Below are positions 35,902 to 46,498 of a stretch of DNA of 64,000 bases, piece by piece. Made by a program: the position numbers and the translations under genes. Position 1 is the first letter of the stretch. Each line of letters begins with the position of its first letter. The notes under the pieces were generated by a model. It did not search any database. It was given only the letters and a program-made list of their open reading frames with translations, and was not told the DNA's origin. The stretch comes from Flavobacteriia bacterium (lineage in GTDB: Bacteria; Bacteroidota; Bacteroidia; Flavobacteriales_D; Crocinitomicaceae), in assembly GCA_016183815.1 (NCBI GenBank), contig JACPDW010000036.1:1-64000 (forward strand). The letters run 5' to 3'.

Positions 35902-37311
35902 ATGAAAAAGATTCTTACCTTTATTTCAAAATATTATAAGTTCATTTTAATTGTATTCGATTTTTTAGCATTAAACTTAACCTTCCTATTATCAATTTAC
36001 ATTGTTTATTCTAATTTTAGTTTTTCTGACAAAAACCAATCCTTATTAATCTTTGGAAATATCATTTTATTGTTATTAATTATAATTTTCAGCTCTTCAA
36101 AAATTATGCGATTTGAACCAGTTGAAAATATGTTTTCTAAATCAATAAATAAATCCTTCATTTTAATTTTAATTTTTTTTCTTTTAGTTTATATATTTGA
36201 TTATACTACTTTAGATAAAAGACAAATTGTGTATTTTATATTTTTGTTTTTAATTCTTAATATCCTCCTTAAAATAACCTTTTTATATGTATTGCAAAAA
36301 ATTAGAAAAAAAGGTATTAATAGTAAAAAAATAGTGATAATGGGATATACAGATAACACTATCGAATTAAAAAAACTTTTTTTAAAAGAATTAACTTTTG
36401 GATATAAAATTTTGGGTTTTTTTGATGACGATATTGATAAAGTCACTTTAGAATCAGAAAAAGAAATTACTTTTTTAGGTAATACAGAAGATTTTTATCA
36501 ATTCACAAAAGAAAATAAAGTTGATGAGGTTTTTATTATGCAAAATGATAAACCAAAAAATATTTTAAAAGATTTTATATTATATTGTGAAAACAACCTT
36601 TTAAGAGTAAAAATTGTTCCAGATTATAGAAACTTGATATTTAAGAGGCATATAAATATAGATTATTATTCTGATTTACCTGTGTTACTATTAAGAAAAG
36701 AACCTCTAGATAATTCTCTTAACAAGTTTATTAAAAGGACATTTGATATTATTTTTTCATTAATTGTAATCATTTTCATACTATCTTGGGTCATTCCTAT
36801 TATCTCCATAACAATCAAACTAACCTCTAGAGGACCAGTGTTTTTCAAACAGTTAAGATCTGGAAAAGAAAATGAAGATTTTATTTGTTGGAAATTTAGA
36901 AGTATGTATTTAAATAAGGAGTCTGATTTTGTCCAGGCTAAATTAGGAGATAGCAGAATAACTCCAATAGGAAAATTTATCAGAAAAACAAGTATTGATG
37001 AATTTCCACAGTTTTTTAATGTCTTATTGGGTTCAATGTCTATTGTAGGTCCTCGTCCACATCCCTTGAAGCTTACAAATGATTATTCAAAAATTATAAA
37101 TAAATATATGGTTAGACATTATGTTAAACCTGGGATAACTGGTTTGGCACAAATAAAAGGGTTTAGAGGCGAAACATCTGACCCAAAATCAATGGAAAAT
37201 AGAGTAATAGAAGATATAAATTACATTGAAAATTGGACTTTTGCTTTAGACATTAAAATTATCATTAAAACTGTTTTAAACATCTTTAAAGGAGAAGAAA
37301 ATGCTTATTAA
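35902..37311 (+). CDS. Initiating sugar transferase (polyprenyl glycosylphosphotransferase)
   Basis: The start is the ATG at 35902 (MKKILTFISKYYKF); a TTG at 35881 would place a promoter box inside the gene. The ~469-residue protein has four to five membrane helices in the first ~150 residues and a Rossmann-like CoA-binding region (KIVIMGYTDNTIELK). Another helix at ~280 precedes the catalytic bacterial sugar transferase domain. Signatures are FFKQLRSGKENEDFICWKFR, TSIDEFPQFFNVLLGSMSIV, GPRPHP and HYVKPGITGLAQIKGFRGE. It transfers a sugar-1-phosphate to undecaprenyl phosphate and so starts assembly of the repeat unit. It resembles WcaJ-type enzymes; the sugar is unknown. Confidence 0.92.
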   Translation: MKKILTFISKYYKFILIVFDFLALNLTFLLSIYIVYSNFSFSDKNQSLLIFGNIILLLLIIIFSSSKIMRFEPVENMFSKSINKSFILILIFFLLVYIFDYTTLDKRQIVYFIFLFLILNILLKITFLYVLQKIRKKGINSKKIVIMGYTDNTIELKKLFLKELTFGYKILGFFDDDIDKVTLESEKEITFLGNTEDFYQFTKENKVDEVFIMQNDKPKNILKDFILYCENNLLRVKIVPDYRNLIFKRHINIDYYSDLPVLLLRKEPLDNSLNKFIKRTFDIIFSLIVIIFILSWVIPIISITIKLTSRGPVFFKQLRSGKENEDFICWKFRSMYLNKESDFVQAKLGDSRITPIGKFIRKTSIDEFPQFFNVLLGSMSIVGPRPHPLKLTNDYSKIINKYMVRHYVKPGITGLAQIKGFRGETSDPKSMENRVIEDINYIENWTFALDIKIIIKTVLNIFKGEENAY

Positions 37312-37322
37312 AATTTATTCTT

Positions 37323-37330
37323 TATCTTTG
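37323..37330 (+). promoter_or_regulatory. Candidate internal -7 box TATCTTTG
   Basis: The box lies 18 nt before the ATG at 37349 in the short gap after the sugar transferase gene. It also argues against the upstream ATG at 37301, which lies inside the preceding gene. Confidence 0.55.
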
Positions 37331-37348
37331 CAGATTCAAAAAAATAAA

Positions 37349-39703
37349 ATGAGTTTACATCTAAAATTTACAAAAGCTTTATATATACTAATTATTTGTT
37401 TATTTGTTATAAATTTTCATAGTTTTTCACAAGGTTTTATCAATCCTAACTCAATTAAAAACATTAAAGTTCAAAGTTTATCAGATTCCGAGATCTCTCA
37501 GATTCGAAAAGAAATGGACAAAGAAAAAATGAGTATTGAACAGTTAGAAAACCTTGCTATTACTAATGGAATGTCAGCAACCGATTTTGCTACATTAAAA
37601 TTAAGATTAGAAAATAAAAAACCTACTGAAACTGAACTTAATGTTGAAAAAGGTGTTACCATTTCAGAAAAACCAATAGAAATGGACGATAGATCTGATT
37701 TAAAAACTTCTGAAATATTTGGTTCTGAAATATTTAGAAGTTCATCTATGAGTTTTGAACCTAATCCACATTTAGCAACCCCTACAAACTATATTTTAGG
37801 ACCTGGAGACGAATTGCAAATTGTTGTTTTTGGGATGCAGGAATATACATCAAGTCCAAGAGTTAGTAAAGAAGGTAGAATTTCAATTCCTGTTGTTGGA
37901 CAAATATATGTTAATGGTTTATCCATTGAGGCAGCTAAAAGTAAAATTAAAAGTTCTTTTACGAAAGTTTTTAGTTCATTAAATTCAGGGCAATCTCAAA
38001 TTTCAATTACTTTAACAAATGTTAGAACTATAAGAATAACCATTTTAGGGTCAAGAAAACCAGGTAATTACTCAGTTTCCTCACTATCAACAGTATTTAA
38101 CGCTTTACATATTGCTGGAGGTCCAAATGACAACGGCTCCTATAGAAAAATTGAATTGTTAAGAAATAACAAAATAATTAAAATAATTGATATTTATAAA
38201 TTTTTAATGACAGGTGATCAATCTGATAATATAAATTTACTTGATAATGATATTATTAGAATACCAGTTTATGAAAATAGAGTCAAAATTGAAGGAAAAG
38301 TTAAAAGACCAGGAGTTTTTGAATTACTTCCTAATGAAAACTTTAATGATTTATTGAGTTATTGCTCTGGTTTTGATGAAGCTGCTTACAAAGCCAATAT
38401 AAAATTGGTACAAAATACAGATAAAGAGCTTAAAATATCTGATTTAAATGAAAAAGAATACAGTACATATACTCCTAAACTTGGAGATGTTTTTAAAGTT
38501 AGCACTATTTTAAACCGTTTTGAAAACAAAGTTTCAATAAAAGGATCTGTTTTTAGACCTGATGATTATGCTTTAGTACCTGGGATGACTCTGAATGATT
38601 TGATTTCTAAAGCCGATGGTCTGACTGAAGACGCTTTTAAAAATAGAGCATTATTAATAAGAGAAAAAGAAGATCTAAGAAAAGAAATCGAATTTATAAA
38701 CTTAAATTCAAACCAAAACCCAGAATTAAGAAAAAATGATGAAGTAATTATTTCTTCAATATTTGATTTAAAAAATATCGAAAATGTATATATTTCTGGA
38801 TATGTAAAAAAACCAGGAGAATATCCTTTTGCAGAAAAACTTACTTTGTACGACTTAATACTGCAAGCGGGTGGTTTTAAAACTGGTGCTTCAAGACAAG
38901 TTGAAATATCTAGGGTTATTATAAAAGATGAGGAAATTTCAAATCAAGTTGAAAAGTCAAAAGTATTTACATTAACAATTGATACTTTGTTAATCGATCA
39001 AACAAAAAATTTCATATTACAACCAGAAGATGTAGTACAAGTTAGAAAAAAACCTGTTTATGAAATTCAAAAAACCATTTATGTAACAGGAAGAGTCATG
39101 TATCCAGGTGAGTATGTGTTATCAACTGAATTAGAAACTTTTATGGATTTTATAAAAAGAGCAGGTGGTTTAAAAGAAGATGCCAATGTTGAATCAATTT
39201 ACATCAAAAGGAAAACAGACTTTGCATCAACTGAACAAATTGAACATACTGTTAAAAAAATACCAATAGATTATAAATATATCCTAAGAAAACCAAACTC
39301 ATATAGAAATGTCTTTATGAAGCCGGGTGATCAAATAATAGTTGAAAAAATTGATAATACTGTTCGTGTTTTAGGGAATGTGTATTTATCGACAGAAATT
39401 CCTTATATAAATGGAAAACGTTTAAAATACTATGTTAACTCTGTCGGTGGTTATAATGAAAATACAGATAAAAATAGAGTATATGTTGTTAAACCTAATG
39501 GATTAGCTAAAACTACCAAAAGTTTTCTTTTTTTTAGAGTTTATCCAAAAGTACATAAAGGTTCAGATATTATTGTACCTGTCCAAGTTGAAAAAATAAG
39601 TAAAAAAGTTAAGATGACAATACAAGAAATAGCATCAATAACAGGTGTAATTGGAAGTTTAGCAGGTATGACTGTTGCAATTTTAAATTTATATAATAAA
39701 TGA
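37349..39703 (+). CDS. Polysaccharide export protein (Wza-like) with six SLBB-like repeats
   Basis: The start at 37349 gives a signal peptide ([18 protein letters not shown]). The 784-residue protein has a ~100-residue helical N-terminal region, a polysaccharide export domain ([38 protein letters not shown]), then about six SLBB-like repeats. Each has a core like [11 protein letters not shown] or [11 protein letters not shown] followed by a GG motif. The C-terminus has a hydrophobic segment ([20 protein letters not shown]) that may span the outer membrane. It should form the export channel for the polysaccharide. E. coli Wza has far fewer SLBB repeats, so a longer periplasmic tube is possible. 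It overlaps ugd by 4 bp. Confidence 0.9.
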   Translation: MSLHLKFTKALYILIICLFVINFHSFSQGFINPNSIKNIKVQSLSDSEISQIRKEMDKEKMSIEQLENLAITNGMSATDFATLKLRLENKKPTETELNVEKGVTISEKPIEMDDRSDLKTSEIFGSEIFRSSSMSFEPNPHLATPTNYILGPGDELQIVVFGMQEYTSSPRVSKEGRISIPVVGQIYVNGLSIEAAKSKIKSSFTKVFSSLNSGQSQISITLTNVRTIRITILGSRKPGNYSVSSLSTVFNALHIAGGPNDNGSYRKIELLRNNKIIKIIDIYKFLMTGDQSDNINLLDNDIIRIPVYENRVKIEGKVKRPGVFELLPNENFNDLLSYCSGFDEAAYKANIKLVQNTDKELKISDLNEKEYSTYTPKLGDVFKVSTILNRFENKVSIKGSVFRPDDYALVPGMTLNDLISKADGLTEDAFKNRALLIREKEDLRKEIEFINLNSNQNPELRKNDEVIISSIFDLKNIENVYISGYVKKPGEYPFAEKLTLYDLILQAGGFKTGASRQVEISRVIIKDEEISNQVEKSKVFTLTIDTLLIDQTKNFILQPEDVVQVRKKPVYEIQKTIYVTGRVMYPGEYVLSTELETFMDFIKRAGGLKEDANVESIYIKRKTDFASTEQIEHTVKKIPIDYKYILRKPNSYRNVFMKPGDQIIVEKIDNTVRVLGNVYLSTEIPYINGKRLKYYVNSVGGYNENTDKNRVYVVKPNGLAKTTKSFLFFRVYPKVHKGSDIIVPVQVEKISKKVKMTIQEIASITGVIGSLAGMTVAILNLYNK

Positions 39704-41097
39704 AAAAAATTGAGAAGATTTGTTGCATTGGTGCTGGTTATGTGGGTGGTCCAACTATGGCAATTATAGCAGAAAAATGCCCTAATATTAAAGTGACAGT
39801 TGTAGATTTAAATGAAAATAGAATTAATAATTGGAACGACGAGGATTTATCTAAAATTCCTATTTATGAACCAGGTTTAGGTGAAGTTGTAGGAAAAGCT
39901 AGAGGTAAAAACTTATTTTTTTCTACGGATGTAGATACTGCTATTGATGAAGCAGAAATGATTTTTATCTCTGTTAATACCCCAACAAAAACGTACGGTT
40001 TAGGTAAAGGTATGGCAGCTGATTTGAAACATATTGAATTGTGTGCAAGACAAATTGCTCGAGTAGCAAAATCTGATAAAATTGTAGTTGAAAAATCTAC
40101 ATTACCTGTTCGAACTGCTGAAGCTATTAAAAGTATTTTAGAAAACACTGGTAATGGATCAAATTTTCAAATTTTATCTAATCCAGAATTTTTAGCAGAA
40201 GGTACTGCAGTAGCTGATTTGTTAAATCCAGATCGTGTATTAATTGGTGGTGATCAAACTCCAGAAGGGTTAAATGCAATTAATTCATTAGTTCAAATAT
40301 ATGCTAATTGGGTTCCAATTGAAAAAATATTAACTACAAACTTGTGGTCATCAGAGTTATCCAAGTTGACGGCTAATGCTTTTCTTGCTCAAAGGGTTTC
40401 TTCAATTAATTCAATTTCAGAACTTTGTGAAAGAACAGGTGCAGATATTCAAGAAGTAGCTAAATCAATTGGTACAGATAGTAGAATTGGATCTAAATTT
40501 TTGAAATCCTCTGTTGGTTTTGGTGGTTCATGTTTTCAAAAAGATATTTTAAATTTAGTATATATAGCAAGAAGTTATAGCTTAAATGAAGTTGCAGATT
40601 ATTGGGAACAAGTAATTATTATGAATGATCATCAAAAAAGTCGTTTTGCAAGAAACATTATTAAAACATTATACAATACAGTATCTGATAAAAAAATTGC
40701 ATTTTTAGGTTGGGCATTTAAAAAAGACACAAATGATTCTAGAGAATCACCAGCTATATATGTTGCCGATGAATTGATTAATGAAGGTGCAAACATTTAT
40801 GTATATGACCCTAAAGTAAGCAAAAATCAAATGTTAAGTGATTTAAACTATTTAGAAACAAGAACTAATAAAGATAATGAAAAAAAATTAAATTCTTCAT
40901 CTGATGTTTATGAGATTTGCAATAATGCACACTCTATTGCTATTTTAACAGAATGGGAAGAATTTATTGATTTAGATTGGCAGAAAATTTATGATAATAT
41001 GTTAAAACCTGCTTTCATTTTTGACGGAAGAAATTTATTAAATAGAATTAAATTGGAAAAAATTGGATTTAAATTTTATAGTATAGGAATTTCTTAA
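39700..41097 (+). CDS. ugd: UDP-glucose 6-dehydrogenase
   Basis: The 465-residue protein has the UDP-glucose/GDP-mannose dehydrogenase family layout. It has an NAD motif ([15 protein letters not shown]), [30 protein letters not shown] and [27 protein letters not shown] carries the catalytic Cys, and [20 protein letters not shown] the C-terminal domain. Length and the sequence around [13 protein letters not shown] are closer to the animal-type UGDH than to the short bacterial type. It oxidises UDP-glucose to UDP-glucuronate, a precursor for acidic polysaccharide. It overlaps the export gene by 4 bp. Confidence 0.94.
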   Translation: MKKIEKICCIGAGYVGGPTMAIIAEKCPNIKVTVVDLNENRINNWNDEDLSKIPIYEPGLGEVVGKARGKNLFFSTDVDTAIDEAEMIFISVNTPTKTYGLGKGMAADLKHIELCARQIARVAKSDKIVVEKSTLPVRTAEAIKSILENTGNGSNFQILSNPEFLAEGTAVADLLNPDRVLIGGDQTPEGLNAINSLVQIYANWVPIEKILTTNLWSSELSKLTANAFLAQRVSSINSISELCERTGADIQEVAKSIGTDSRIGSKFLKSSVGFGGSCFQKDILNLVYIARSYSLNEVADYWEQVIIMNDHQKSRFARNIIKTLYNTVSDKKIAFLGWAFKKDTNDSRESPAIYVADELINEGANIYVYDPKVSKNQMLSDLNYLETRTNKDNEKKLNSSSDVYEICNNAHSIAILTEWEEFIDLDWQKIYDNMLKPAFIFDGRNLLNRIKLEKIGFKFYSIGIS

Positions 41098-41109
41098 AAG
41101 AATTAAAAA

Positions 41110-42159
41110 ATGAGTAAAAGTAACAATGTTATAAAAGAAATTTTTTTATATCTCCTACTTAAATGGAAAATTGTAATTTCTGTTTGTATAATAGGGGGTG
41201 GTATAGGGTTGTTAATTTCTTTATTTAACAAACCTAAATTTGAATCAAAATTATCTTTTTCATTAGATTCATCTAGCATTTCATCTGGTTCAATAGGTGG
41301 TGGTATTGGAAATATTGCTAGTTCTCTTGGTTTTGGGGGAACAACTGGAGAAAGCTTATTTGAAGGTGATAATTTAATTGAGTTAATGAAATCAAAAAAT
41401 GTTATTATTAAATCTTTTTTATCTAAAATTCCGTATAAGAAACATAATTTTGTTGAGGAATATATAAATACTTATGAATTAAGATCTTCTTGGGAAGAGA
41501 AAAGCACATTAAAAAACATTAAATTTAATTTAAACCAAAACAGAAATAAATTTTCTTATGAACAAGATAGTATTTTATTTGAAATTTATGAAAGTTTTTT
41601 GGAAAAAAATATTAAAATTAAACAAATAAGTAATAAAATAAACATAATTAATATAACAGTGAAAACCAAAAGTCATGTTTTTACTAGATATTTTCCTGAA
41701 ATTCTTATAAAAAATCTAATCGATTTTTATACTGAAGTAAAAACCAAAAAAGCGAAATTAAATTACGATGTATTAAAAAAACAAACGGATTCTATTAGAG
41801 TAGCTTTAAATAATGCTATTTCATCAGTAGCAGCATCAAATGATAACATATTTGGACTTAATCCTTCAATGAATATTCAAAGAGTACCTTCTCTTAGGAA
41901 ACAAGTAGATATTCAAGCAAATACTGCAATTTTGAATGAATTAGTAAAAAATTTAGAATTAGCAAGGATTAGTTTGCTAAATAATACACCAATTATTCAA
42001 TTAATTGATGTTCCTCGATATCCAGTTGAAAAAATTTATACTAGAAAATTATACTTTATTTTTTTTGGAGGGTTAATTTCTGGTATATTTTTATTAGTTT
42101 ATTTATATTTTTCGGACATCAATTTTAAAAAAATTCTAAAATCAATTAAAAATGAGTAA
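41110..42159 (+). CDS. Chain-length determinant (Wzz-like) protein
   Basis: The 349-residue protein has two membrane helices, at ~21-38 ([19 protein letters not shown]) and ~325-342 ([20 protein letters not shown]). A periplasmic part with coiled-coil stretches lies between them, as in Wzz-type polysaccharide co-polymerases. A Gly/Ser-rich segment after the first helix (~57-80) may be a flexible loop. No tyrosine kinase domain is attached and none is next to it, so chain-length control would not use Wzc-type phosphorylation. It overlaps gmd by 8 bp. Confidence 0.85.
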   Translation: MSKSNNVIKEIFLYLLLKWKIVISVCIIGGGIGLLISLFNKPKFESKLSFSLDSSSISSGSIGGGIGNIASSLGFGGTTGESLFEGDNLIELMKSKNVIIKSFLSKIPYKKHNFVEEYINTYELRSSWEEKSTLKNIKFNLNQNRNKFSYEQDSILFEIYESFLEKNIKIKQISNKINIINITVKTKSHVFTRYFPEILIKNLIDFYTEVKTKKAKLNYDVLKKQTDSIRVALNNAISSVAASNDNIFGLNPSMNIQRVPSLRKQVDIQANTAILNELVKNLELARISLLNNTPIIQLIDVPRYPVEKIYTRKLYFIFFGGLISGIFLLVYLYFSDINFKKILKSIKNE

Positions 42160-43255
42160 AATCGCTTTAATAACTGGTATTACAGGACAAGACGGTGCGT
42201 ATCTTAGTGAATTCTTGTTAAAGAAAAATTATATTGTACATGGAATCAAAAGAAGGTCATCTAGCTTTAATACTGATAGAATTGATCATCTATACCAAGA
42301 TCCACATGTGAATAATCAAAATTTCATCCTCCACTATGGAGATATGACAGATAGTACTAATTTAATTAGAATTATTCAGGAGGTTAAACCAGATGAAATA
42401 TATAATCTTGCCGCCATGAGTCATGTTCACGTTTCTTTTGAAACACCTGAATATACTGCTAATGCAGATGGATTAGGTACTTTAAGATTATTAGAAGCTT
42501 TGAGAATACTTGGAATGGAAAAAAAAGTTAGAATCTATCAAGCTTCAACTTCAGAATTGTATGGACTTGTACAACAAGTACCTCAAACTGAAAAAACTCC
42601 ATTTTATCCAAGAAGTCCATATGCTGTTGCAAAAATGTATGCTTATTGGATTACAGTAAACTATCGTGAAGCCTATGGGATTTATGCATGTAATGGAATA
42701 TTGTTTAACCACGAATCACCATTAAGAGGTGAAACATTTGTAACAAGAAAAATTACAAGAGCGGTTGCTAAAATAGCCTTGGGTTTACAAGATAAATTAT
42801 ACTTAGGAAATTTAAATGCTCAAAGAGATTGGGGACACGCTAAGGATTATGTCAGAATGATGTGGATGATACTACAAGCTGACCAAGCTGAAGATTGGGT
42901 CATTGCAACAGGAAAAACTACCCCAGTTAGAGATTTTATTAAAATGGCCTTCAATGAAGTTGGTATTATTTTAGACTTTAAAGGTGAAGGAGAAAATGAA
43001 AAAGCTTATATAAAGGAATGTAATAATCCTGAATATCAAGTTGAAATAGGTAAAGAAGTTCTTGCAGTAGATAAACGCTATTTTAGACCAACAGAAGTGG
43101 ATCTTCTTATTGGAGATGCAACAAAAGCAAAAGAAAAACTAGGTTGGGTTCCAGAATGTTCTTTACCTGAATTGATTAAAGATATGATGAGCTCTGATAT
43201 TAATGTTATGAAAAAAGAAATTTATTTAAATAAAGGAGGCTTTTTAAAAAAATAA
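42152..43255 (+). CDS. gmd: GDP-mannose 4,6-dehydratase
   Basis: The 367-residue protein is nearly standard. It has [19 protein letters not shown] for NADP binding, [18 protein letters not shown], the catalytic region [30 protein letters not shown] with the Tyr-Lys pair, and [20 protein letters not shown]. It converts GDP-D-mannose to GDP-4-keto-6-deoxy-D-mannose, the branch point for GDP-L-fucose, GDP-colitose and related sugars. It is followed by an Fcl-type reductase and a ColD-like dehydratase, so the branch taken is probably colitose. Confidence 0.96.
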   Translation: MSKIALITGITGQDGAYLSEFLLKKNYIVHGIKRRSSSFNTDRIDHLYQDPHVNNQNFILHYGDMTDSTNLIRIIQEVKPDEIYNLAAMSHVHVSFETPEYTANADGLGTLRLLEALRILGMEKKVRIYQASTSELYGLVQQVPQTEKTPFYPRSPYAVAKMYAYWITVNYREAYGIYACNGILFNHESPLRGETFVTRKITRAVAKIALGLQDKLYLGNLNAQRDWGHAKDYVRMMWMILQADQAEDWVIATGKTTPVRDFIKMAFNEVGIILDFKGEGENEKAYIKECNNPEYQVEIGKEVLAVDKRYFRPTEVDLLIGDATKAKEKLGWVPECSLPELIKDMMSSDINVMKKEIYLNKGGFLKK

Positions 43256-43265
43256 AAGGTAAATA

Positions 43266-44192
43266 ATGAAAAAAATTTTAATATTAGGTGGGAATGGAAT
43301 GGTTGGTAAAAATTTTATTGAAAATAATAACTCAAATAAAATTTGTATTTCTCCAAGTTCATCTGAATTAAACTTATTAGACTATAATGCATGCTTATCA
43401 TTTTTTAATGAATGCCAACCTGATGTGATACTTCATTGTGCAGGATTGGTTGGTGGTATACAAGCAAACATGAATAATCCAGTTGATTTTTTGTTGAAAA
43501 ATACAGACATTGGAAGAAATGTCGTATGGGCAGCTTATAATGCAAATATAAAAACATTGATTAATATTGGTTCTTCTTGTATGTATCCAAGAGATGCAGA
43601 AAATCCATTAAAAGAGGATTTAATTTTAAAAGGTGAGTTGGAACCTACAAATGAAGGTTACGCTTTAGCCAAAATATTTACACAAAGGTTATGTTCTTAC
43701 ATTAACAAACAATATCCTTCTTTTCATTTCAAAACTATTATTCCTTGTAATCTTTTTGGAAAATATGACAAATTTGAAGAATCAAAATCACATTTAATTC
43801 CTGCAATCATTCATAAAATACATCATGCAAAAGAAAATAATGAGAATGAAGTAGAAATTTGGGGTGATGGATTGGCAAGAAGAGAATTTATGTATGCTAA
43901 AGATTTAGCATTAATACTTTGGAAAGTAGTAGAAAATTTTGAAAATATTCCAGATGTAATGAATGTTGGTCTAGGTTATGACTATTCAATTTTAGAATAT
44001 TATCAAACTGTTTCAAAAGTATTAAATTATAATGGAAACTTTAAATTTAATTTAAACAAACCTGTAGGAATGAAACAAAAAGTTGTTGAAATCTCTAATT
44101 TGAAAAGATTAAATCTCTCTATCAATCATGATTTATCAAATGGAATAAAAGAAACGTATGATTATTATTTAACTCTAATTAATAAAAAATGA
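43266..44192 (+). CDS. fcl: GDP-L-fucose synthase family epimerase/reductase (Fcl or ColC)
   Basis: The 308-residue extended SDR has LILGGNGMVGKNFIE for NADP binding and INIGSSCMYPRDAENPLKE, with the Ser and the Cys used in epimerisation. EGYALAKIFTQRL carries the Tyr and Lys, and PCNLFGKYDKFEESKSHLIP follows. The family performs 3,5-epimerisation and 4-reduction of GDP-4-keto-6-deoxymannose to GDP-fucose. The homologue ColC does 5-epimerisation and reduction of the 3-deoxy compound to GDP-L-colitose. Because a ColD-like gene follows with a 4-bp overlap, the ColC role is at least as likely. The sequence by eye does not separate the two. Confidence 0.9.
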   Translation: MKKILILGGNGMVGKNFIENNNSNKICISPSSSELNLLDYNACLSFFNECQPDVILHCAGLVGGIQANMNNPVDFLLKNTDIGRNVVWAAYNANIKTLINIGSSCMYPRDAENPLKEDLILKGELEPTNEGYALAKIFTQRLCSYINKQYPSFHFKTIIPCNLFGKYDKFEESKSHLIPAIIHKIHHAKENNENEVEIWGDGLARREFMYAKDLALILWKVVENFENIPDVMNVGLGYDYSILEYYQTVSKVLNYNGNFKFNLNKPVGMKQKVVEISNLKRLNLSINHDLSNGIKETYDYYLTLINKK

Positions 44193-45364
44193 AATATCCT
44201 TTAGCAAGTGTTTCTTGGGACACAAAAGAATTCGAAGCTATGCAAAGTGTAATAAATTCTGGTGAATTTACAATGGGCAAAAAAGTAATAGAATTTGAAA
44301 ATAACTTCGCAAAATATTTTGGTAGTAAATATGCTTGTATGGTTAATTCTGGATCTTCAGCTAATTTGATTGCAATTGCAACTTTGTTTTATAGAAAAAA
44401 TAATCCTTTAAAACGAGGTGATGAAGTTATTGTACCTGCTGTTTCTTGGTCAACGACCTACTATCCTTTACAACAATATGGATTACATTGTAAATTTGTT
44501 GATATAGATATTGATACCTTAAATTATGATTTAGATTCTTTGGAAAAAGCTGTATCTGATTCAACGAAAGCAATTGTTGTTGTTAACTTGCTTGGAAACC
44601 CAAATGATTTCAATAAAATTAAATCAATAATTGGTAATAGAAAAATTGACATTATAGAAGACAACTGTGAATCTATGGGTGCTGAATATGATAATAAAAA
44701 AACTGGAACTTTGTCATTAATAGGTACATTTAGTTCGTTTTTTAGTCATCACATTTCTACAATGGAAGGTGGAATTATAGTGACGGATAATGAAGAACTG
44801 TATCAAATTATGCTTTGTCTTAGGGCTCACGGGTGGACAAGAAATCTTCCTGATGAAAATATGGTGAGTGGAACAAAATCTTCCAATCCATTTTATGAAT
44901 CGTTCAATTTTATACTTCCTGGATATAATGTAAGACCTGGCGAAATCCATGCAGCATTAGGAATAGAACAATTAAAAAAACTTGATTCTTTTATTAAAAT
45001 TAGAAGAAAAAATGCAAAAATATTTTTGAATGAATTTCAAAATCATCCATTTATAAAATTTCAAAAAGAAATTTCAAATAGTTCTTGGTTTGGATTTTCA
45101 ATGATTGTTTCAAAAAACTCTACAAAAAAAAGAGATGATTTAATAAACTTTTTAACTAGCAATGGTGTTGAATGTAGGCCGATTGTATCCGGAAATTTTT
45201 TAAAAAATCCAGTATTAAAATATTTTGATTATTCTGTTCACGGAAAGATAGTAAATGCTTCCGAAATTGATGATTATGGTTTCTTTATTGGGAACCATCA
45301 ATACGATTTAGAAACAGAAATTAAAGAGTTAAAAAAGTTAGTTAACTTATTTTTTGAACTATAA
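44189..45364 (+). CDS. colD: GDP-4-keto-6-deoxymannose 3-dehydratase-like PLP enzyme (ColD-like)
   Basis: The 391-residue DegT/DnrJ/EryC1-fold enzyme has VNSGSSANLIA, DEVIVPAVSWSTT and IEDNCESMGAEY. The position of the usual PLP-binding Lys is occupied by His: FFSHHISTMEGG, His187-His188. That Lys-to-His change is the hallmark of the sugar 3-dehydratases ColD and RfbH, which remove the C3 hydroxyl instead of transaminating. ColD is about 388 residues long, in agreement. With gmd and an Fcl/ColC gene directly upstream, the expected product is GDP-4-keto-3,6-dideoxymannose on the way to GDP-L-colitose. An RfbH-like reaction on a CDP-sugar is less likely since no CDP-glucose genes are present. 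Confidence 0.85.
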   Translation: MKYPLASVSWDTKEFEAMQSVINSGEFTMGKKVIEFENNFAKYFGSKYACMVNSGSSANLIAIATLFYRKNNPLKRGDEVIVPAVSWSTTYYPLQQYGLHCKFVDIDIDTLNYDLDSLEKAVSDSTKAIVVVNLLGNPNDFNKIKSIIGNRKIDIIEDNCESMGAEYDNKKTGTLSLIGTFSSFFSHHISTMEGGIIVTDNEELYQIMLCLRAHGWTRNLPDENMVSGTKSSNPFYESFNFILPGYNVRPGEIHAALGIEQLKKLDSFIKIRRKNAKIFLNEFQNHPFIKFQKEISNSSWFGFSMIVSKNSTKKRDDLINFLTSNGVECRPIVSGNFLKNPVLKYFDYSVHGKIVNASEIDDYGFFIGNHQYDLETEIKELKKLVNLFFEL

Positions 45365-46050
45365 TGAAAAATTATACAAAAATCACCCTTTTAATACCAA
45401 TGAAGGGTAATTCAGAAAGAGTTCCTAATAAAAATATGAGACTTTTTGATGGGAAACCCCTTTATCATGCAATTATTTCAGAACTATTAAATTCAAAGTA
45501 TATCACAAATATTATAATTAATACAGATAGTGAAAAAATCAAACAAGATGCTAATTTGAATTTCCCTTCTGTAATTATTGTTGATAGACCGATAGAAATT
45601 CAAGGAGATTTTGTACCTATGAATGAAATTATTGAATATGATATAAATCAAATTGAATCAGATATATACATTCAAACACATAGTACTAATCCATTACTTA
45701 AACACATTACATTGGATAATGCGATTAAAGCATTTATTGATGCAGATGGTAAATTTGATTCTGTATTTTCAGTAACTAGACTTCAAACTAGACTATATTG
45801 GGAAGACGGTAAACCTGTTAATCATAATCCAAATGAATTGTTAAGAACACAAGATTTACCTCCAGTATTTGAGGAAAATTCAAATTTTTATATTTTCACT
45901 AAGGAATCCTTTAAAAAAGTGGGTAAAAAAAGAATTGGACTTAAACCATTAATGTTTCCAATGAACAAAATTGAAGCTCAAGATATTGATGAGCCAGAGG
46001 ATTTTATTTTGGCAGAAACCCTTTATAAAGTAAGACATGATATACGATAA
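45364..46050 (+). CDS. Acylneuraminate/ulosonate cytidylyltransferase family protein
   Basis: The 228-residue protein has the CMP-sugar synthetase pattern: LIPMKGNSERVPNKNMRLF (nucleotide loop), NIIINTDSEKIKQDA, and THSTNPLLKHITLDNAIKAF in place of the QPTSPLR-like motif. IEAQDIDEPEDFILAE near the C-terminus gives the metal-binding Asp. It should activate an eight- or nine-carbon keto-deoxy sugar acid with CTP. No NeuB- or KdsA-like synthase is nearby to make Neu5Ac or Kdo, so the substrate may be unusual. The start overlaps the previous stop by one base (TAATG). Confidence 0.85.
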   Translation: MKNYTKITLLIPMKGNSERVPNKNMRLFDGKPLYHAIISELLNSKYITNIIINTDSEKIKQDANLNFPSVIIVDRPIEIQGDFVPMNEIIEYDINQIESDIYIQTHSTNPLLKHITLDNAIKAFIDADGKFDSVFSVTRLQTRLYWEDGKPVNHNPNELLRTQDLPPVFEENSNFYIFTKESFKKVGKKRIGLKPLMFPMNKIEAQDIDEPEDFILAETLYKVRHDIR

Positions 46051-46498
46051 GATTAATAATTGGAGAACTTATTTTAAATATCAAGTTTTTGAAGAAATAT
46101 TTGATTCTTTAAAAACTTATAATGTTGACACTGAAGATGGTGTTTATTATTATGATGGATATTACTTTAAAGTAATGTCATATGAAACTAAGGAAAATCC
46201 AACTATTATTGAGTCGCACTTAAAGGAAGTAGATATACAAATATTGTTAGCAGGTGCTGAAAATATAAAAATGTATCATCTGGAAGATTTGAAAGTAATA
46301 GAAGAATATAATGATCAGACTGATTGCATTTTTTATTCTTCAACAAAAAATCCTTATACAGAATTAACACTAATTCCAGATTATATGGCAATATTTTTTC
46401 CTAGTGATCCTCATCATCCTCAATTTAGAAGTGCTACTGGAGTTTCTTTTTTAAAAAAAATTGTAATTAAAGTTAATCTTAATGCCTTCCAAATATGA
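46037..46498 (+). CDS. YhcH/YjgK/YiaL family (sugar-acid anomerase-like) protein
   Basis: The 153-residue cupin-type protein carries the family signatures ESHLKEVDIQILLAGAENI and AIFFPSDPHHPQ, with conserved His and Glu metal ligands. One characterised member acts as an N-acetylneuraminate anomerase. In this position, 14 bp inside a CMP-sugar synthetase gene, it may supply the right anomer of a keto sugar acid for activation or use. The length is normal for the family and it is cytoplasmic. The exact substrate is inferred only from context. Confidence 0.85.
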   Translation: MIYDKINNWRTYFKYQVFEEIFDSLKTYNVDTEDGVYYYDGYYFKVMSYETKENPTIIESHLKEVDIQILLAGAENIKMYHLEDLKVIEEYNDQTDCIFYSSTKNPYTELTLIPDYMAIFFPSDPHHPQFRSATGVSFLKKIVIKVNLNAFQI

